Positions 1 to 8,157 are shown, counted from the first letter of the stretch. The stretch is 28,997 nt of DNA from G020348385 sp964580235 (GCA_964580235.1 CAZOJY010000034.1:1-28997), one strand, 5' to 3'. Translations and numbers: made by a program. The notes: generated by a model not told the origin, from the sequence alone.

Positions 1-84
1 CTTCGCAGGCCGAGCCGCGCATATCCATTTGTGAATAATCCAGGTTAGTTTCCAATCAATCCTATTATTTATATAAAATCTCTA

Positions 85-113
85 TTGACAGCTGTTAAAT
101 GAGCAAATATTAT
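85..113 (+). promoter_or_regulatory. Sigma70-type promoter for the cytochrome locus
   Basis: A perfect -35 box TTGACA (85-90) is separated by 17 bp from a -10 box TATTAT (108-113). Transcription would start near 120, just ahead of the GAAAGGAG ribosome-binding site (121-128). This placement rules out the upstream in-frame ATG at 99, which lies inside the promoter spacer. Confidence 0.7.
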
Positions 114-134
114 ATATATAGAAAGGAGTTTTTG

Positions 135-656
135 ATGAAAAAATATCTTCTAATCGCTTTTATCGTAATCGGAATCATCCTACTTACTAATCTATTCGGT
201 CAAGAATTTTCTTATGTCGGGTCCAGCAAATGCAGAATTTGCCACAAGACTGAGAAACAGGGAAAACAGTACGTCATCTGGGAGTCACAAAAACACTCCA
301 AAGCCTATTCTGCTTTAAGCTCTCCTGATGCCGCCCCGAAAGCTCAAGAAATGGGAGTCGAAAATCCTGCAGACAGTCCAGAATGCCTCCGGTGTCATGG
401 GCCTTTGTATGAAAAAGCACCTGAATTAAAAGGAGAAGGAGTGACATGCGAAATCTGCCATGGTCCTGGAAGTGCATATAAAAAGTTGAGCGTTATGAAA
501 GATCATGCAGAATCCGTGAAAAACGGGAAAGCAGAGTATGGATCTCCAGAAGTGATAAAAACAAAATGCTTCTCCTGTCACGAAAATGCCCACGGCATGA
601 GCTTCGATTTTGAATCTTCATGGGAAAAAATTAAGCACCCAGTACCAGAAAAATAA
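135..656 (+). CDS. Cytochrome c554-family tetraheme protein, secreted
   Basis: The product is a 173-residue periplasmic electron carrier. Residues 1-22 form a Sec-type leader with a short KK n-region and a hydrophobic core ending near FGQ. The mature part has four CXXCH c-heme sites (CRICH, CLRCH, CEICH, CFSCH). The framework Y-V-G-S-x-K-C-x-x-C-H, then W-x-S-x-K-H-x-x-A, then V-T-C-E-x-C-H-G-P-G is typical of the cytochrome c554/c-prime family. The ATG at 135 is chosen because AGGAG lies 6-7 nt upstream and the alternative ATG at 99 falls within the promoter. The gene is 93 bp upstream of a 19-heme cytochrome c/b fusion in the same orientation, so it probably shuttles electrons for it. That partnership is inferred. 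The exact redox partner is unknown. Confidence 0.85.
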   Translation: MKKYLLIAFIVIGIILLTNLFGQEFSYVGSSKCRICHKTEKQGKQYVIWESQKHSKAYSALSSPDAAPKAQEMGVENPADSPECLRCHGPLYEKAPELKGEGVTCEICHGPGSAYKKLSVMKDHAESVKNGKAEYGSPEVIKTKCFSCHENAHGMSFDFESSWEKIKHPVPEK

Positions 657-749
657 AAATCCTTTCTCATTCCGATAATTTAGAAATAGCTTGCGCGAGT
701 TTCTGAATTTTCTCGTTAAAACACGAAATTAAAAGTTCATAATCTGGAA

Positions 750-3524
750 ATGAAATTCAAGAGTTACACCATTGCTTCAGCCCTTCTGCTATTTCTATTC
801 TTCTCATACGCAACTGCCCAATCCAACGAAGACTGTGAGGCCTGCCATTCCGATCCGGAATTAGCCACCAAACGGCAAGGGCGTACCATTTCTCTGTTTG
901 TGGATTTTAAAAAGTTTTCGGAATCGGTCCATAAAGATTCAGATTGCATCGCCTGCCACCAGGATGCGGATGTCGAGGAATTCCCCCACCCAGAAAGTCT
1001 GGAAAAAGTCAACTGCGGGATTTGTCATGATGTTGCCGATGAAGAGTTTTCTGCCGGCATACACGGAAGAGCCTTGAGGAGAGGGGCTCCCTATGCCCCG
1101 ACCTGCAATGAATGCCATGGGGAACATTATATTTTGCCTCCGGATGACGTTCAATCGCGCACCTACAAGATGAACATTCCTGTGCTTTGCGGGAAATGCC
1201 ACCGAGAAGGAGCACCCGTGGCCAGGGTATACAACATCCCCGAGCATGACATACTTAGTAATTATTCCCAGAGTATCCATGGAGAAGGTTTGTTCAGGCA
1301 AGGTCTGATCGTCACCGCCACATGCAATGATTGCCACGGAAACCACCTCGTTCTCCCCCACACGAATGCAAATTCCTCGATTTCTGCAAAAAATGTAGCA
1401 AAAACCTGCACCCAATGTCATGCCCGTATCGAAGAGGTCCACACCAAAATCATAAAAGGCGAACTCTGGGAAAAAGAGCCGGGAGCCATCCCTGCTTGTA
1501 CAGACTGTCACCAGCCGCACAGCATAAGAAGAGCCAGCCTCGTTCTGAGGACCTCTGATCAGGAATGCTTGAAATGCCATGAGAAGAACGATGTTTTCAA
1601 AACAGTGGAGGGAAATCGAACGTCGGTAAAAGTCCAAAAAGAAGACATCCAGAATTCCGCTCACCGGAATATTCCCTGCGTAAAATGCCACACGGATATC
1701 GACCCTCAAAGGCACCGGCCCTGTGAGACTGCGGGGCGTGTGGACTGTTCCAACTGTCATGCTCAAATCGCAGAAGACTATTTTGACAGCAGCCATGGTA
1801 TGGCCTATATGCAGAAAAATCCCAATGCGCCCTATTGTTCCTTTTGCCATGGGACGCACAAGGTTCTTTCGCACCTGGATGAAAGAGACAAGACATATCG
1901 TTCCCAGATACCGGACTTATGCGGCAGCTGCCACGGCAAACTAGGTCAACCCGCCATCGTAAAAACCGCTGCCGGAAACGCGCTGGTCGACTACTCCAGC
2001 AGTGTGCATGGACAGGGCCTGATCAAAAAAGGGCTCCTGCCCAGCGCCGTTTGCACGGACTGTCACACCGCCCATTTCGAACTCAAACATGATGACACAC
2101 GGTCTTCCGTTTACTTTAAAAACGTCCCATCGACCTGCGCAACCTGCCATAAAGGAATTTACGATGTGTACGCAGAGAGCATCCACAGCATAACCCGGAC
2201 TGATCAGGACAAAAAGCTCCCGACTTGTGAAGACTGCCATTCCGCTCATAAAATCAAAGAAATCAAACAGGATCAATTCATGGCCGAAGTCACACACCAG
2301 TGCGGTTCCTGCCATCAAGATCTCGCAGAAACTTACACAGAAACCATCCATGGAAAAGCCTACACTTTGGGGTATCTCAAAGCAGCCAGGTGTTCTGATT
2401 GTCACGGTGCACACGATATTCAAAAAGTGGACGACCCGGAATCCCATGTGGGATATAACAAGGAAGTGCAGACCTGTCAAAAGTGTCATCCTGATGCCAA
2501 CCGCCGGTTTACCGGATACCTCACCCACGCTACGCATCACGATAAAAAAAAATATCCGGTTCTCTATTTCACATTCTGGGCAATGACCTCGTTGCTTATC
2601 GTGGTTTTCAGTTTTTTCGGGCTCCACATACTGCTCTGGATGCCCCGTTCGTTCAAGCATTTGAAAGAGAAAAGAAAAGCCGAAAAGATCCACAAAAGGT
2701 ACTACATTCAGCGTTTCACGATGGGACAGAGAATCCTACATATATTTGTGATTTTGAGTTTCATGGGACTGGCCTTGACCGGCATGATGTTGAAATTTGC
2801 CGATATGCCCTGGGCACAAGCCCTGGCCGATTTTTTAGGCGGAGTGGATGCAGCAGGACGCATTCACAGAATCTCTGCCGTCATCACATTCGGATATTTC
2901 ATAACTCACATTTTGTCGATGGTTCGGTCTAAAATCCACACCAAAACAACATGGAGGCAGATGATTTTCGGGAAACGCTCCCTCTGGTTTAACAGAAAAG
3001 ACCTGAAAGATTTCATCGGATCGATGAAATGGTTTCTTGGTCTGGGTCCACGCCCGGAATACAGCCGATGGACCTATTGGGAAAAATTCGACTACATGGC
3101 TGTTTTTTGGGGAGTAGGGGTTATCGGCCTATCAGGGTTATTCCTGTGGTTTCCCGAATTCTTCACAAAGATTTTGCCCGGCTGGCTGATCAACGTGGCG
3201 ATGATCATCCACAGCGATGAAGCTTTATTAGCCGTGGGGTTTATCTTCACGATTCACTTCTTCAACACCCATCTTCGCCCCGAATCTTTCCCCCTGGATC
3301 CTGTAATCTTCACAGGATTGGTTCCTCTGGATGAATACAAAGAAGACCGCCCCGAAGAGTACAGGTATTTAAAAGAAAAAGAAAAATTGAAAAAAACCGT
3401 CCAATTCCGGGAAATCCCTCCGAAAACTATGCTGGCTGTCCGTATCTTCGGGTATACCTTCTTAGCGGTAGGGATTTTTCTGATCGTGTTGATAATCTAC
3501 AGCATGCTCATCGGGTACAAATAA
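750..3524 (+). CDS. 19-heme cytochrome c fused to membrane cytochrome b (CbcL-like quinol oxidoreductase)
   Basis: This 924-residue protein has a signal peptide (about 1-23), a periplasmic multiheme domain (about 28-600) and a C-terminal membrane domain with about six helices (about 603-625, 655-680, 690-715, 770-795, 805-830, 880-915). CXXCH motifs start at residues 29, 66, 89, 119, 147, 192, 220, 250, 273, 310, 333, 363, 391, 435, 463, 493, 518, 548 and 576. The membrane part contains histidines in helix contexts (RILHIF, FITHIL, FTIHFFNTHLRPESFP) expected for b-type heme ligation in HydC/FdnI-type cytochromes. The architecture matches Geobacter CbcL, a nonaheme c plus diheme b fusion that oxidises menaquinol, but the c domain is roughly doubled. 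The spacings show a tandem eight-heme duplication (residues 66-273 and 310-518). The likely role is quinol oxidation with electron transfer to periplasmic carriers. The reverse direction cannot be excluded. The ribosome-binding site is weak. Confidence 0.88.
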   Translation: MKFKSYTIASALLLFLFFSYATAQSNEDCEACHSDPELATKRQGRTISLFVDFKKFSESVHKDSDCIACHQDADVEEFPHPESLEKVNCGICHDVADEEFSAGIHGRALRRGAPYAPTCNECHGEHYILPPDDVQSRTYKMNIPVLCGKCHREGAPVARVYNIPEHDILSNYSQSIHGEGLFRQGLIVTATCNDCHGNHLVLPHTNANSSISAKNVAKTCTQCHARIEEVHTKIIKGELWEKEPGAIPACTDCHQPHSIRRASLVLRTSDQECLKCHEKNDVFKTVEGNRTSVKVQKEDIQNSAHRNIPCVKCHTDIDPQRHRPCETAGRVDCSNCHAQIAEDYFDSSHGMAYMQKNPNAPYCSFCHGTHKVLSHLDERDKTYRSQIPDLCGSCHGKLGQPAIVKTAAGNALVDYSSSVHGQGLIKKGLLPSAVCTDCHTAHFELKHDDTRSSVYFKNVPSTCATCHKGIYDVYAESIHSITRTDQDKKLPTCEDCHSAHKIKEIKQDQFMAEVTHQCGSCHQDLAETYTETIHGKAYTLGYLKAARCSDCHGAHDIQKVDDPESHVGYNKEVQTCQKCHPDANRRFTGYLTHATHHDKKKYPVLYFTFWAMTSLLIVVFSFFGLHILLWMPRSFKHLKEKRKAEKIHKRYYIQRFTMGQRILHIFVILSFMGLALTGMMLKFADMPWAQALADFLGGVDAAGRIHRISAVITFGYFITHILSMVRSKIHTKTTWRQMIFGKRSLWFNRKDLKDFIGSMKWFLGLGPRPEYSRWTYWEKFDYMAVFWGVGVIGLSGLFLWFPEFFTKILPGWLINVAMIIHSDEALLAVGFIFTIHFFNTHLRPESFPLDPVIFTGLVPLDEYKEDRPEEYRYLKEKEKLKKTVQFREIPPKTMLAVRIFGYTFLAVGIFLIVLIIYSMLIGYK

Positions 3525-3582
3525 TGTTCATGTGCGAACATGTCCTTTGGCATCTTCCCCATCAGCCAGGAGAAGTCCCTAG

Positions 3583-3952
3583 GATACACTGTGGCGTCTC
3601 AGCGAAATTCGGATAGATGAGAGCATTTCTTTAGCTGCAGATTATGTATAATAATCTTAAGCGAGGAGAAATGGATGACATCTCTGAATACACAACCGAC
3701 ACAAACCATTACTCGGCAGGAGCCTGGTTTAGAAAGGGGAGGATCAGTCTGAACGGCGGCTACAGCTATACCCAGACCAAGGGCACCTTCCCAATCACCC
3801 TTGAGTTCCCTTATCTATCAGCAGGATATAAAATAATATCTGATTTTGCCATCATCTTCAGCTACCGGGACTACAAACATCACCAGGATAATTTCCGCAG
3901 CCAGAACTACAAAGCTCATCTGTTCAACATAGGATTTCAGTACAATTTTTAG
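3583..3952 (+). pseudogene. C-terminal remnant of an outer-membrane beta-barrel protein, frameshifted
   Basis: A 102-codon frame (ATG 3644 to TAG 3950-3952) encodes alternating polar/aromatic strands such as HYSAGAWFRKGRISLNGGYSY and ends in FQYNF. A terminal Phe is a hallmark of outer-membrane barrel ends. There is no signal peptide and the size covers only about 5-6 strands, so the N-terminal part is missing. Just upstream, a different frame open from 3583 reads ...ISLAADYV at 3625-3648 and would join to YNNLK if two bases (TA) were restored in the GTATAATAAT stretch at 3646-3655. That is consistent with a frameshift. A TAG at 3580 closes the upstream frame. The position directly behind multiheme cytochromes suggests a porin-like barrel of an electron conduit, but the family cannot be named from this fragment. 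An alternative is a short independent gene, which is less likely. Confidence 0.55.
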
Positions 3953-4231
3953 TTTTTGTATAATTTCTAGTTTTTGTCGAAAGTTTCTTGCAGCGTGTGA
4001 GTTAGCTCTCTAACATATTTTTTATACATATCCCATTTGCCCTCCCCCCCTTTTCAAACTCTCTTTTTTAGATTAAACTATTGGGTTCCCTTTCATCCGT
4101 GTAGGTTATTTGTTCCCCGAGGGACGCGGAAAATCAGGGATTCGAGCGTGGATTCCCTATTGCTGTGCTGCCCGAGGGATCGATGGAAAACAAAAGACAT
4201 TCGGGAAAATTGAATAGGAGTCAGCCATTAT
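3953..4231. other. Intergenic leader region ahead of the thi operon
   Basis: No gene, tRNA or TPP aptamer is visible in this roughly 280-bp stretch. It contains a weak stem-loop GTTAG-CTCT-CTAAC (4001-4014) followed by ATATTTTTTAT, a possible terminator of the upstream locus. It also has a nine-base direct repeat CCCGAGGGA (4116-4124 and 4171-4179) flanking an imperfect hairpin AGGGATTC/GATTCCCT (about 4136-4158). No convincing -35/-10 pair was found. A structured leader is possible but its function is unknown. Confidence 0.35.
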
Positions 4232-4915
4232 TTGTATGAGTTTTACAGTCTTTTGGCAAAAGAAATGAAAAAAAATATCGGGCGATTGCATGTCCTGACT
4301 GATACGGTTATACAATCTCGTTTTTCTCATTTGGAACTCGCCCGCATGGCTGTGACAGGAGGAGCCGATACCATACAGTTCCGGCAGAAAAGCGGTTCGA
4401 CAAGAGAGATGATCGAGACAGCTCGAAAGCTGAAAGAGTTATGCGCAGTGGCCGGAGTGAGTTTCATTGTCAACGATCGAGTGGATATCGCAATTGCCTC
4501 CGGAGCCGACGGCGTTCACCTCGGGCAGGATGATTTTCCACTTGTCCTTGCTCGTAGTCTGATGGGAGAGGATGCTATAATCGGCGGTTCGGCCGTGTCA
4601 TTGGAAGATGTTCATCGATGTGCTGCAGATGGCGCGGATTACATAGGATTTGGCCCGGTTTTCCCCACTTCTTCCAAGCGGGACGCGGCAATCCCCACTG
4701 GAATCGCTCTTATGAAACAGGCCGCAGAAGCAGTTCCTCTGCCCATAATCGCTATCGGAGGCATCAATGCAGAGAATACGCCTGAAGTGATACGCGCAGG
4801 GGCATACGGGATTGCCGTTATCTCTGCTGTATGCTGCCAGACAGATCCAATAAAAGCGACGCAACAGCTTTTTCAAGCTCTGAGTTCGGGCAAACAGGGA
4901 GGGTGCTGTGTCTGA
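4232..4915 (+). CDS. thiE: Thiamine-phosphate synthase
   Basis: The enzyme couples hydroxymethylpyrimidine diphosphate with thiazole phosphate to give thiamin phosphate, in the cytoplasm. The TIM-barrel signature is complete: RLHVLTD at the first strand, an IQFRQKSG diphosphate-binding segment, NDRVDIAIASGADGVHLGQDD, ADYIGFGPVFPTSSK and IIAIGGI. The length of 227 residues is normal to slightly long. The frame opens with TTG at 4232 behind AGGAG (4216-4220, spacing 11). An ATG at 4265, which begins MKKNIGRLHVLTD, is an equally plausible start that would remove an 11-residue extension. The gene overlaps thiL by 8 bp, so translation is probably coupled. The HMP-PP donor gene thiD is not in the window. 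Confidence 0.9.
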   Translation: MYEFYSLLAKEMKKNIGRLHVLTDTVIQSRFSHLELARMAVTGGADTIQFRQKSGSTREMIETARKLKELCAVAGVSFIVNDRVDIAIASGADGVHLGQDDFPLVLARSLMGEDAIIGGSAVSLEDVHRCAADGADYIGFGPVFPTSSKRDAAIPTGIALMKQAAEAVPLPIIAIGGINAENTPEVIRAGAYGIAVISAVCCQTDPIKATQQLFQALSSGKQGGCCV

Positions 4916-5933
4916 GATCCTGTCAGACATCGGAGAGTTTGGACTCATTCGCCGGATCCACAACCTCCTCCAGGAGATCGGGAGCTGCACCCCCGGTGTC
5001 ACCCTGGGGATTGGGGACGATGCCGCTTCCATACGGCCCCGCCCTGGATATGAACTTCTCGTCACATGTGACTGCCTGGTGGAAGGACGGCACTACCTCC
5101 CACTTCACACCACCCCCTATAACACGGGGAGACGGGCCATGGCGGTAAACATAAGCGATATCGGCGCTATGGGCGGCCAGATTCTTTACGCTCTTGTCTC
5201 TCTGGGATTAAAATCAGAAATGCCGGTGGCAGATGTCGAAGAGATGTACCGCGGATTCGTCAAAGAGCTCAATCCTTTTGGGGCCTCTATTGTCGGAGGC
5301 AATTTTACAAAATCGGGAAATGTTGTTTTTATCGACATCACTCTGATCGGCGAGGTCGCCAAGGACAATATCATGCGCCGGTCTGCCGCTCGAGCCGGGG
5401 ATGTCATACTCGTTACAGGATATCCAGGACAGGCGGCTGCCGGGCTCAAACTACTGCACGATTCCGAATCGCAAGACTTACTCGATCATTCCCGCATCAT
5501 ACTGGCTTACAACGTCCCCTCCCACAGGGCCCGGGAAGGGCAGGCAGTGGCCCGTTCGGGCAAAGCCAGAGCAATGATAGATACAAGCGATGGGTTCCTG
5601 GCCGATCTCGGTCATATCTGCCAGGACAGCGAAGTAGGAGCACTCCTGATGCAAGAAAAATTTCCGATAAGCCGAGAACTCCAAAATGCGGCACAACAGC
5701 TGGGGCTGGATCCTTATCATCTGTTTTTACAGGAAAGCGATGACTATGAATTGATCATAACCTGTTCTCCTGATAATGTATCCGACGTCTGTTCTGCGGT
5801 CAAAGCAGTCAGCAAGGTCCCTCTGAGCGAAGTAGGCAAAATCACAGAATCAGTCGAGGAAATTCAACTGATGTCCCCCGATGGCACAAGACATCCAATC
5901 CATCCCGGAGGTTGGGATCATTTCAAATTATAA
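4908..5933 (+). CDS. thiL: Thiamine-monophosphate kinase
   Basis: The enzyme phosphorylates thiamin monophosphate with ATP to the cofactor thiamin diphosphate. It is a 341-residue member of the AIR-synthase/PurM superfamily. GIGDDAA (about residues 34-40) and the following LLVTCDCLVEGRHY form the Mg/ATP and substrate site. AVNISDIGAMGG and the GGNFTKS/GDVILVTG segments follow in the usual order, and IDTSDGF carries a conserved acidic patch. The GTG start at 4908 follows GGGAGGG (4897-4903) and lies inside the end of thiE, so the two are translationally coupled. The downstream thiM ribosome-binding site overlaps this stop codon. The annotation is certain at family level. Confidence 0.92.
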   Translation: MSEILSDIGEFGLIRRIHNLLQEIGSCTPGVTLGIGDDAASIRPRPGYELLVTCDCLVEGRHYLPLHTTPYNTGRRAMAVNISDIGAMGGQILYALVSLGLKSEMPVADVEEMYRGFVKELNPFGASIVGGNFTKSGNVVFIDITLIGEVAKDNIMRRSAARAGDVILVTGYPGQAAAGLKLLHDSESQDLLDHSRIILAYNVPSHRAREGQAVARSGKARAMIDTSDGFLADLGHICQDSEVGALLMQEKFPISRELQNAAQQLGLDPYHLFLQESDDYELIITCSPDNVSDVCSAVKAVSKVPLSEVGKITESVEEIQLMSPDGTRHPIHPGGWDHFKL

Positions 5934-5943
5934 GGAGGAGAAA

Positions 5944-6756
5944 ATGTATGATCGCCGTCTGGCACAAAAAGCAGCATCAAATCTCGAAAAACTCAAAGAA
6001 AAGAAGCCTCTAGTTCATAACATCACCAATTTTGTTGTCATGAATTACACAGCAAACGCCCTCCTTGCATGCGGCGCTTCTCCAGTGATGGCCCACGCTC
6101 CGGAAGAAGTGGAGGAAATGGTTTCCTTTGCTGGTGCGCTGGTGCTCAACATAGGAACCCTGACTCCCTACTGGATAGACTCTATGCTCAAAGCAGGAAA
6201 ACGGGCCAATGAATCGAAAATTCCGATTGTTCTTGATCCCGTTGGATCAGGAGCGACAAAATTGCGGACGGATTCTGCCAAACGGCTGATCGATGAAGTC
6301 TCCATCAGTGTTGTCAGAGGAAATGCCTCCGAAGTGCTGTCTTTGGCTCACAAGGGTTCCCGCACGAAAGGGGTTGATTCCATCCACGTCGTGGATGATG
6401 CTGCTGAGGCTGCTCTCATTCTCGCCAAAGAACTGAACACGACTTTAGCCATCACAGGCGCAGTGGATCTTGTCACCGATGGAAAGAGCACTTACCGTGT
6501 CTCTAACGGGCATGAGCTCATGGGGTATGTTACAGGCACTGGTTGTACAGCAACGGCGATCACAGGGGCATTCCTGTCCGTTGACAGCAACCCTGTTGAT
6601 GCCACCACAACGGCTTTGGCCTATTTCGGCCTTGCCGGCGAAAAGGCTGCCGTCCAAGCTAAAGCGCCAGGAAGTTTTCAAATCGCCCTTCTTGATGCTT
6701 TGTATACTATCGATCAAAGACAAATGGAAGAGGGAGCAAAAATTCAAATTCAATAG
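5944..6756 (+). CDS. thiM: Hydroxyethylthiazole kinase
   Basis: This thiazole salvage kinase phosphorylates 4-methyl-5-hydroxyethylthiazole, supplying the thiazole phosphate used by ThiE. The 270-residue protein has the ribokinase-like features of ThiM: PLVHNITNFVVMNYTANALLACGASPVM near the N terminus (about 22-49), the LDPVGSGATKLR loop (about 97-108) and the phosphate-binding VTGTGCTATAITGAF near residue 200. The last includes the conserved Cys. The start at 5944 is set by an exceptional AAGGAGGAG (5932-5940) that overlaps the thiL stop codon. In-frame ATGs further upstream sit inside thiL. With thiE and thiL it forms a compact salvage and activation operon. Confidence 0.92.
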   Translation: MYDRRLAQKAASNLEKLKEKKPLVHNITNFVVMNYTANALLACGASPVMAHAPEEVEEMVSFAGALVLNIGTLTPYWIDSMLKAGKRANESKIPIVLDPVGSGATKLRTDSAKRLIDEVSISVVRGNASEVLSLAHKGSRTKGVDSIHVVDDAAEAALILAKELNTTLAITGAVDLVTDGKSTYRVSNGHELMGYVTGTGCTATAITGAFLSVDSNPVDATTTALAYFGLAGEKAAVQAKAPGSFQIALLDALYTIDQRQMEEGAKIQIQ

Positions 6757-6780
6757 ATATTCGAAAAAAGAGGATCGATC

Positions 6781-7800
6781 ATGACAGATCTTGAATCATT
6801 GTGGTCAGGAGGCACAGATTTCCTTGGAGTAAAAACACCGATTATCGCCGGTGCCATGACCTGGATCTCCGACAGTCTTTTTGTATCAGATGTTGCTAAT
6901 GCCGGCGCATTCGGCAGCCTGGCGGCCGGGAACATGGAGCCTTCTCTACTGGATGTAGAAATAAGAAAAGTCCAAAGCCTCACCGACAGGCCTTTTGCCG
7001 TCAATCTCATAACCATTGCACCCAATTATAGAGAACACCTGGCCGTAGCCACTAAAAACAAGGTCCCATTCATCGTGTTTGCCGGAAGCCTCCCCAGGCA
7101 GCCAGAAATAAGACTCGCAAAAGAAAGCGGCGCCAAAGTCATGAGTTTTGCCTCGACAGAGTCCATTGCAAGACGGCTCATCGGCATGGGCGTGGATGCT
7201 CTTATTCTGGAGGGCAGTGAGGCGGGAGGGCATGTCGGTCATGTGTCTCTTGGCATCCTCCTTCAGCAGGTTTTGTTCAAAATCGATGACGTTCCGATAT
7301 TCGCAGCAGGAGGAATAGCCTCAGGCACATACATCGCACATCTCCTCCTTATGGGAGCGGCTGGAATCCAGTTGGGCACGTTTTTTGTGACGACTGAGGA
7401 ATGCCGCGCTCATCCCGCTTTCAAACAGGCTTTTCTCCGCGCAAGGGCACGGGACGCGGTAGCCACTCCCCAGATCGGCTCAGAGCTGCGGGTAGTTGCC
7501 GTCCGCGCGCTGCGGAATAAAGGATTTGAGGCCTTCGCTGAGCTTCAAGTCGGACTGCTTCAGAAAAGGAAAGAAGGGAAGATTTCTCAGGCCGAAGCAC
7601 AGTATCAAGTGGAGGACTTTTGGGTTGGGGCTCTGCGCCGGGCGGTCCAGGAAGGGGATGTGAATTTTGGTTCATTGATGGCCGGACAGAGTGTTGGCCT
7701 TGTCGATCAGATCCTTCCGCTCAACCAGGCATTAGACCGTTTGATCCATGAGGCAGAAGACACCCTGAAAAAAATAAAAGAAAAATGTAAGACTCTTTGA
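6781..7800 (+). CDS. Nitronate monooxygenase / FabK-like FMN-dependent oxidoreductase
   Basis: This 339-residue TIM-barrel flavoprotein belongs to the 2-nitropropane dioxygenase/NMO and enoyl-ACP reductase II superfamily. Diagnostic parts are the N-terminal TPIIAGAMTWISD, FAVNLI, the ILEGSEAGGHVGH loop that binds FMN phosphate and carries the candidate active-site His, and IFAAGGIASG followed by GAAGIQLGTFF. Substrate cannot be read from sequence: nitronates (detoxification) or enoyl-ACP are the family options. It starts 24 bp after thiM with GAGGA upstream, so it is almost certainly in the thi operon. That is an unusual place for such an enzyme and may point to a role in thiazole or thiamin metabolism. 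That is inference only. Confidence 0.75.
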   Translation: MTDLESLWSGGTDFLGVKTPIIAGAMTWISDSLFVSDVANAGAFGSLAAGNMEPSLLDVEIRKVQSLTDRPFAVNLITIAPNYREHLAVATKNKVPFIVFAGSLPRQPEIRLAKESGAKVMSFASTESIARRLIGMGVDALILEGSEAGGHVGHVSLGILLQQVLFKIDDVPIFAAGGIASGTYIAHLLLMGAAGIQLGTFFVTTEECRAHPAFKQAFLRARARDAVATPQIGSELRVVAVRALRNKGFEAFAELQVGLLQKRKEGKISQAEAQYQVEDFWVGALRRAVQEGDVNFGSLMAGQSVGLVDQILPLNQALDRLIHEAEDTLKKIKEKCKTL

Positions 7801-7863
7801 TACATGGACAGATATTTTAATGGGTAATTCGTTAAAAAAAATGAAATAGGAATAGGCGAAAAA

Positions 7864-8157
7864 ATGATCATTGCGTCCCTGGCCATATTTCCCACAAGCG
7901 AAGGAACATCTGTCTCCAGGTATGTCAAAGCAGCCATAAAGGCAATCGAGGATTCGGGTTTAAAGAGCGATACGGGCGGCATGAACACAACGATCGAGGC
8001 GCCTGATATGGAAACCCTGTTCCAGGTGATCAAGAAGGCCCACAAAGCGATGGCAGATTTGGGGGCCAGGCGCATCCACATCGACCTTAATGTCGATCAT
8101 CGTCTGGACACGGATGCCACTATCGAATCAAAGCTAGCCTCCGTCGACAAAACCTAG
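7864..8157 (+). CDS. MTH1187-family thiamine-binding protein
   Basis: The 97-residue protein resembles the MTH1187/YkoF thiamin-binding fold (formerly DUF77). It has an N-terminal beta strand IIASLAIFPTSEGTSVSRYV, the central TGGMNTTIEAPDMETLFQVIKKAHKAM segment and a C-terminal IHIDLNVDHR strand. Family members are small cytoplasmic ferredoxin-like proteins that bind thiamin or its pyrimidine. The last-gene position in a thi operon supports that role. It lies 63 bp after the NMO-like gene and has only a modest ribosome-binding site (AGGAA/AGGCG region). No enzymatic residue pattern is seen. Confidence 0.75.
   Translation: MIIASLAIFPTSEGTSVSRYVKAAIKAIEDSGLKSDTGGMNTTIEAPDMETLFQVIKKAHKAMADLGARRIHIDLNVDHRLDTDATIESKLASVDKT

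Noticed and set aside
99..134. Upstream in-frame ATG of the tetraheme cytochrome
   Set aside because: It lies in the spacer of the consensus promoter, and the ATG at 135 has both a good ribosome-binding site and a proper signal peptide.
939..2693. Long open frames on the minus strand opposite the multiheme gene (939-1874 and 1941-2693)
   Set aside because: They mirror the codon pattern of the real cytochrome gene, have no ribosome-binding site or recognisable domains, and the plus strand has 19 intact heme motifs.
3524..3541. Stem ATGTTC-ATGTGC-GAACAT at the end of the cytochrome fusion as a terminator
   Set aside because: The stem is only six pairs and no T-run follows.
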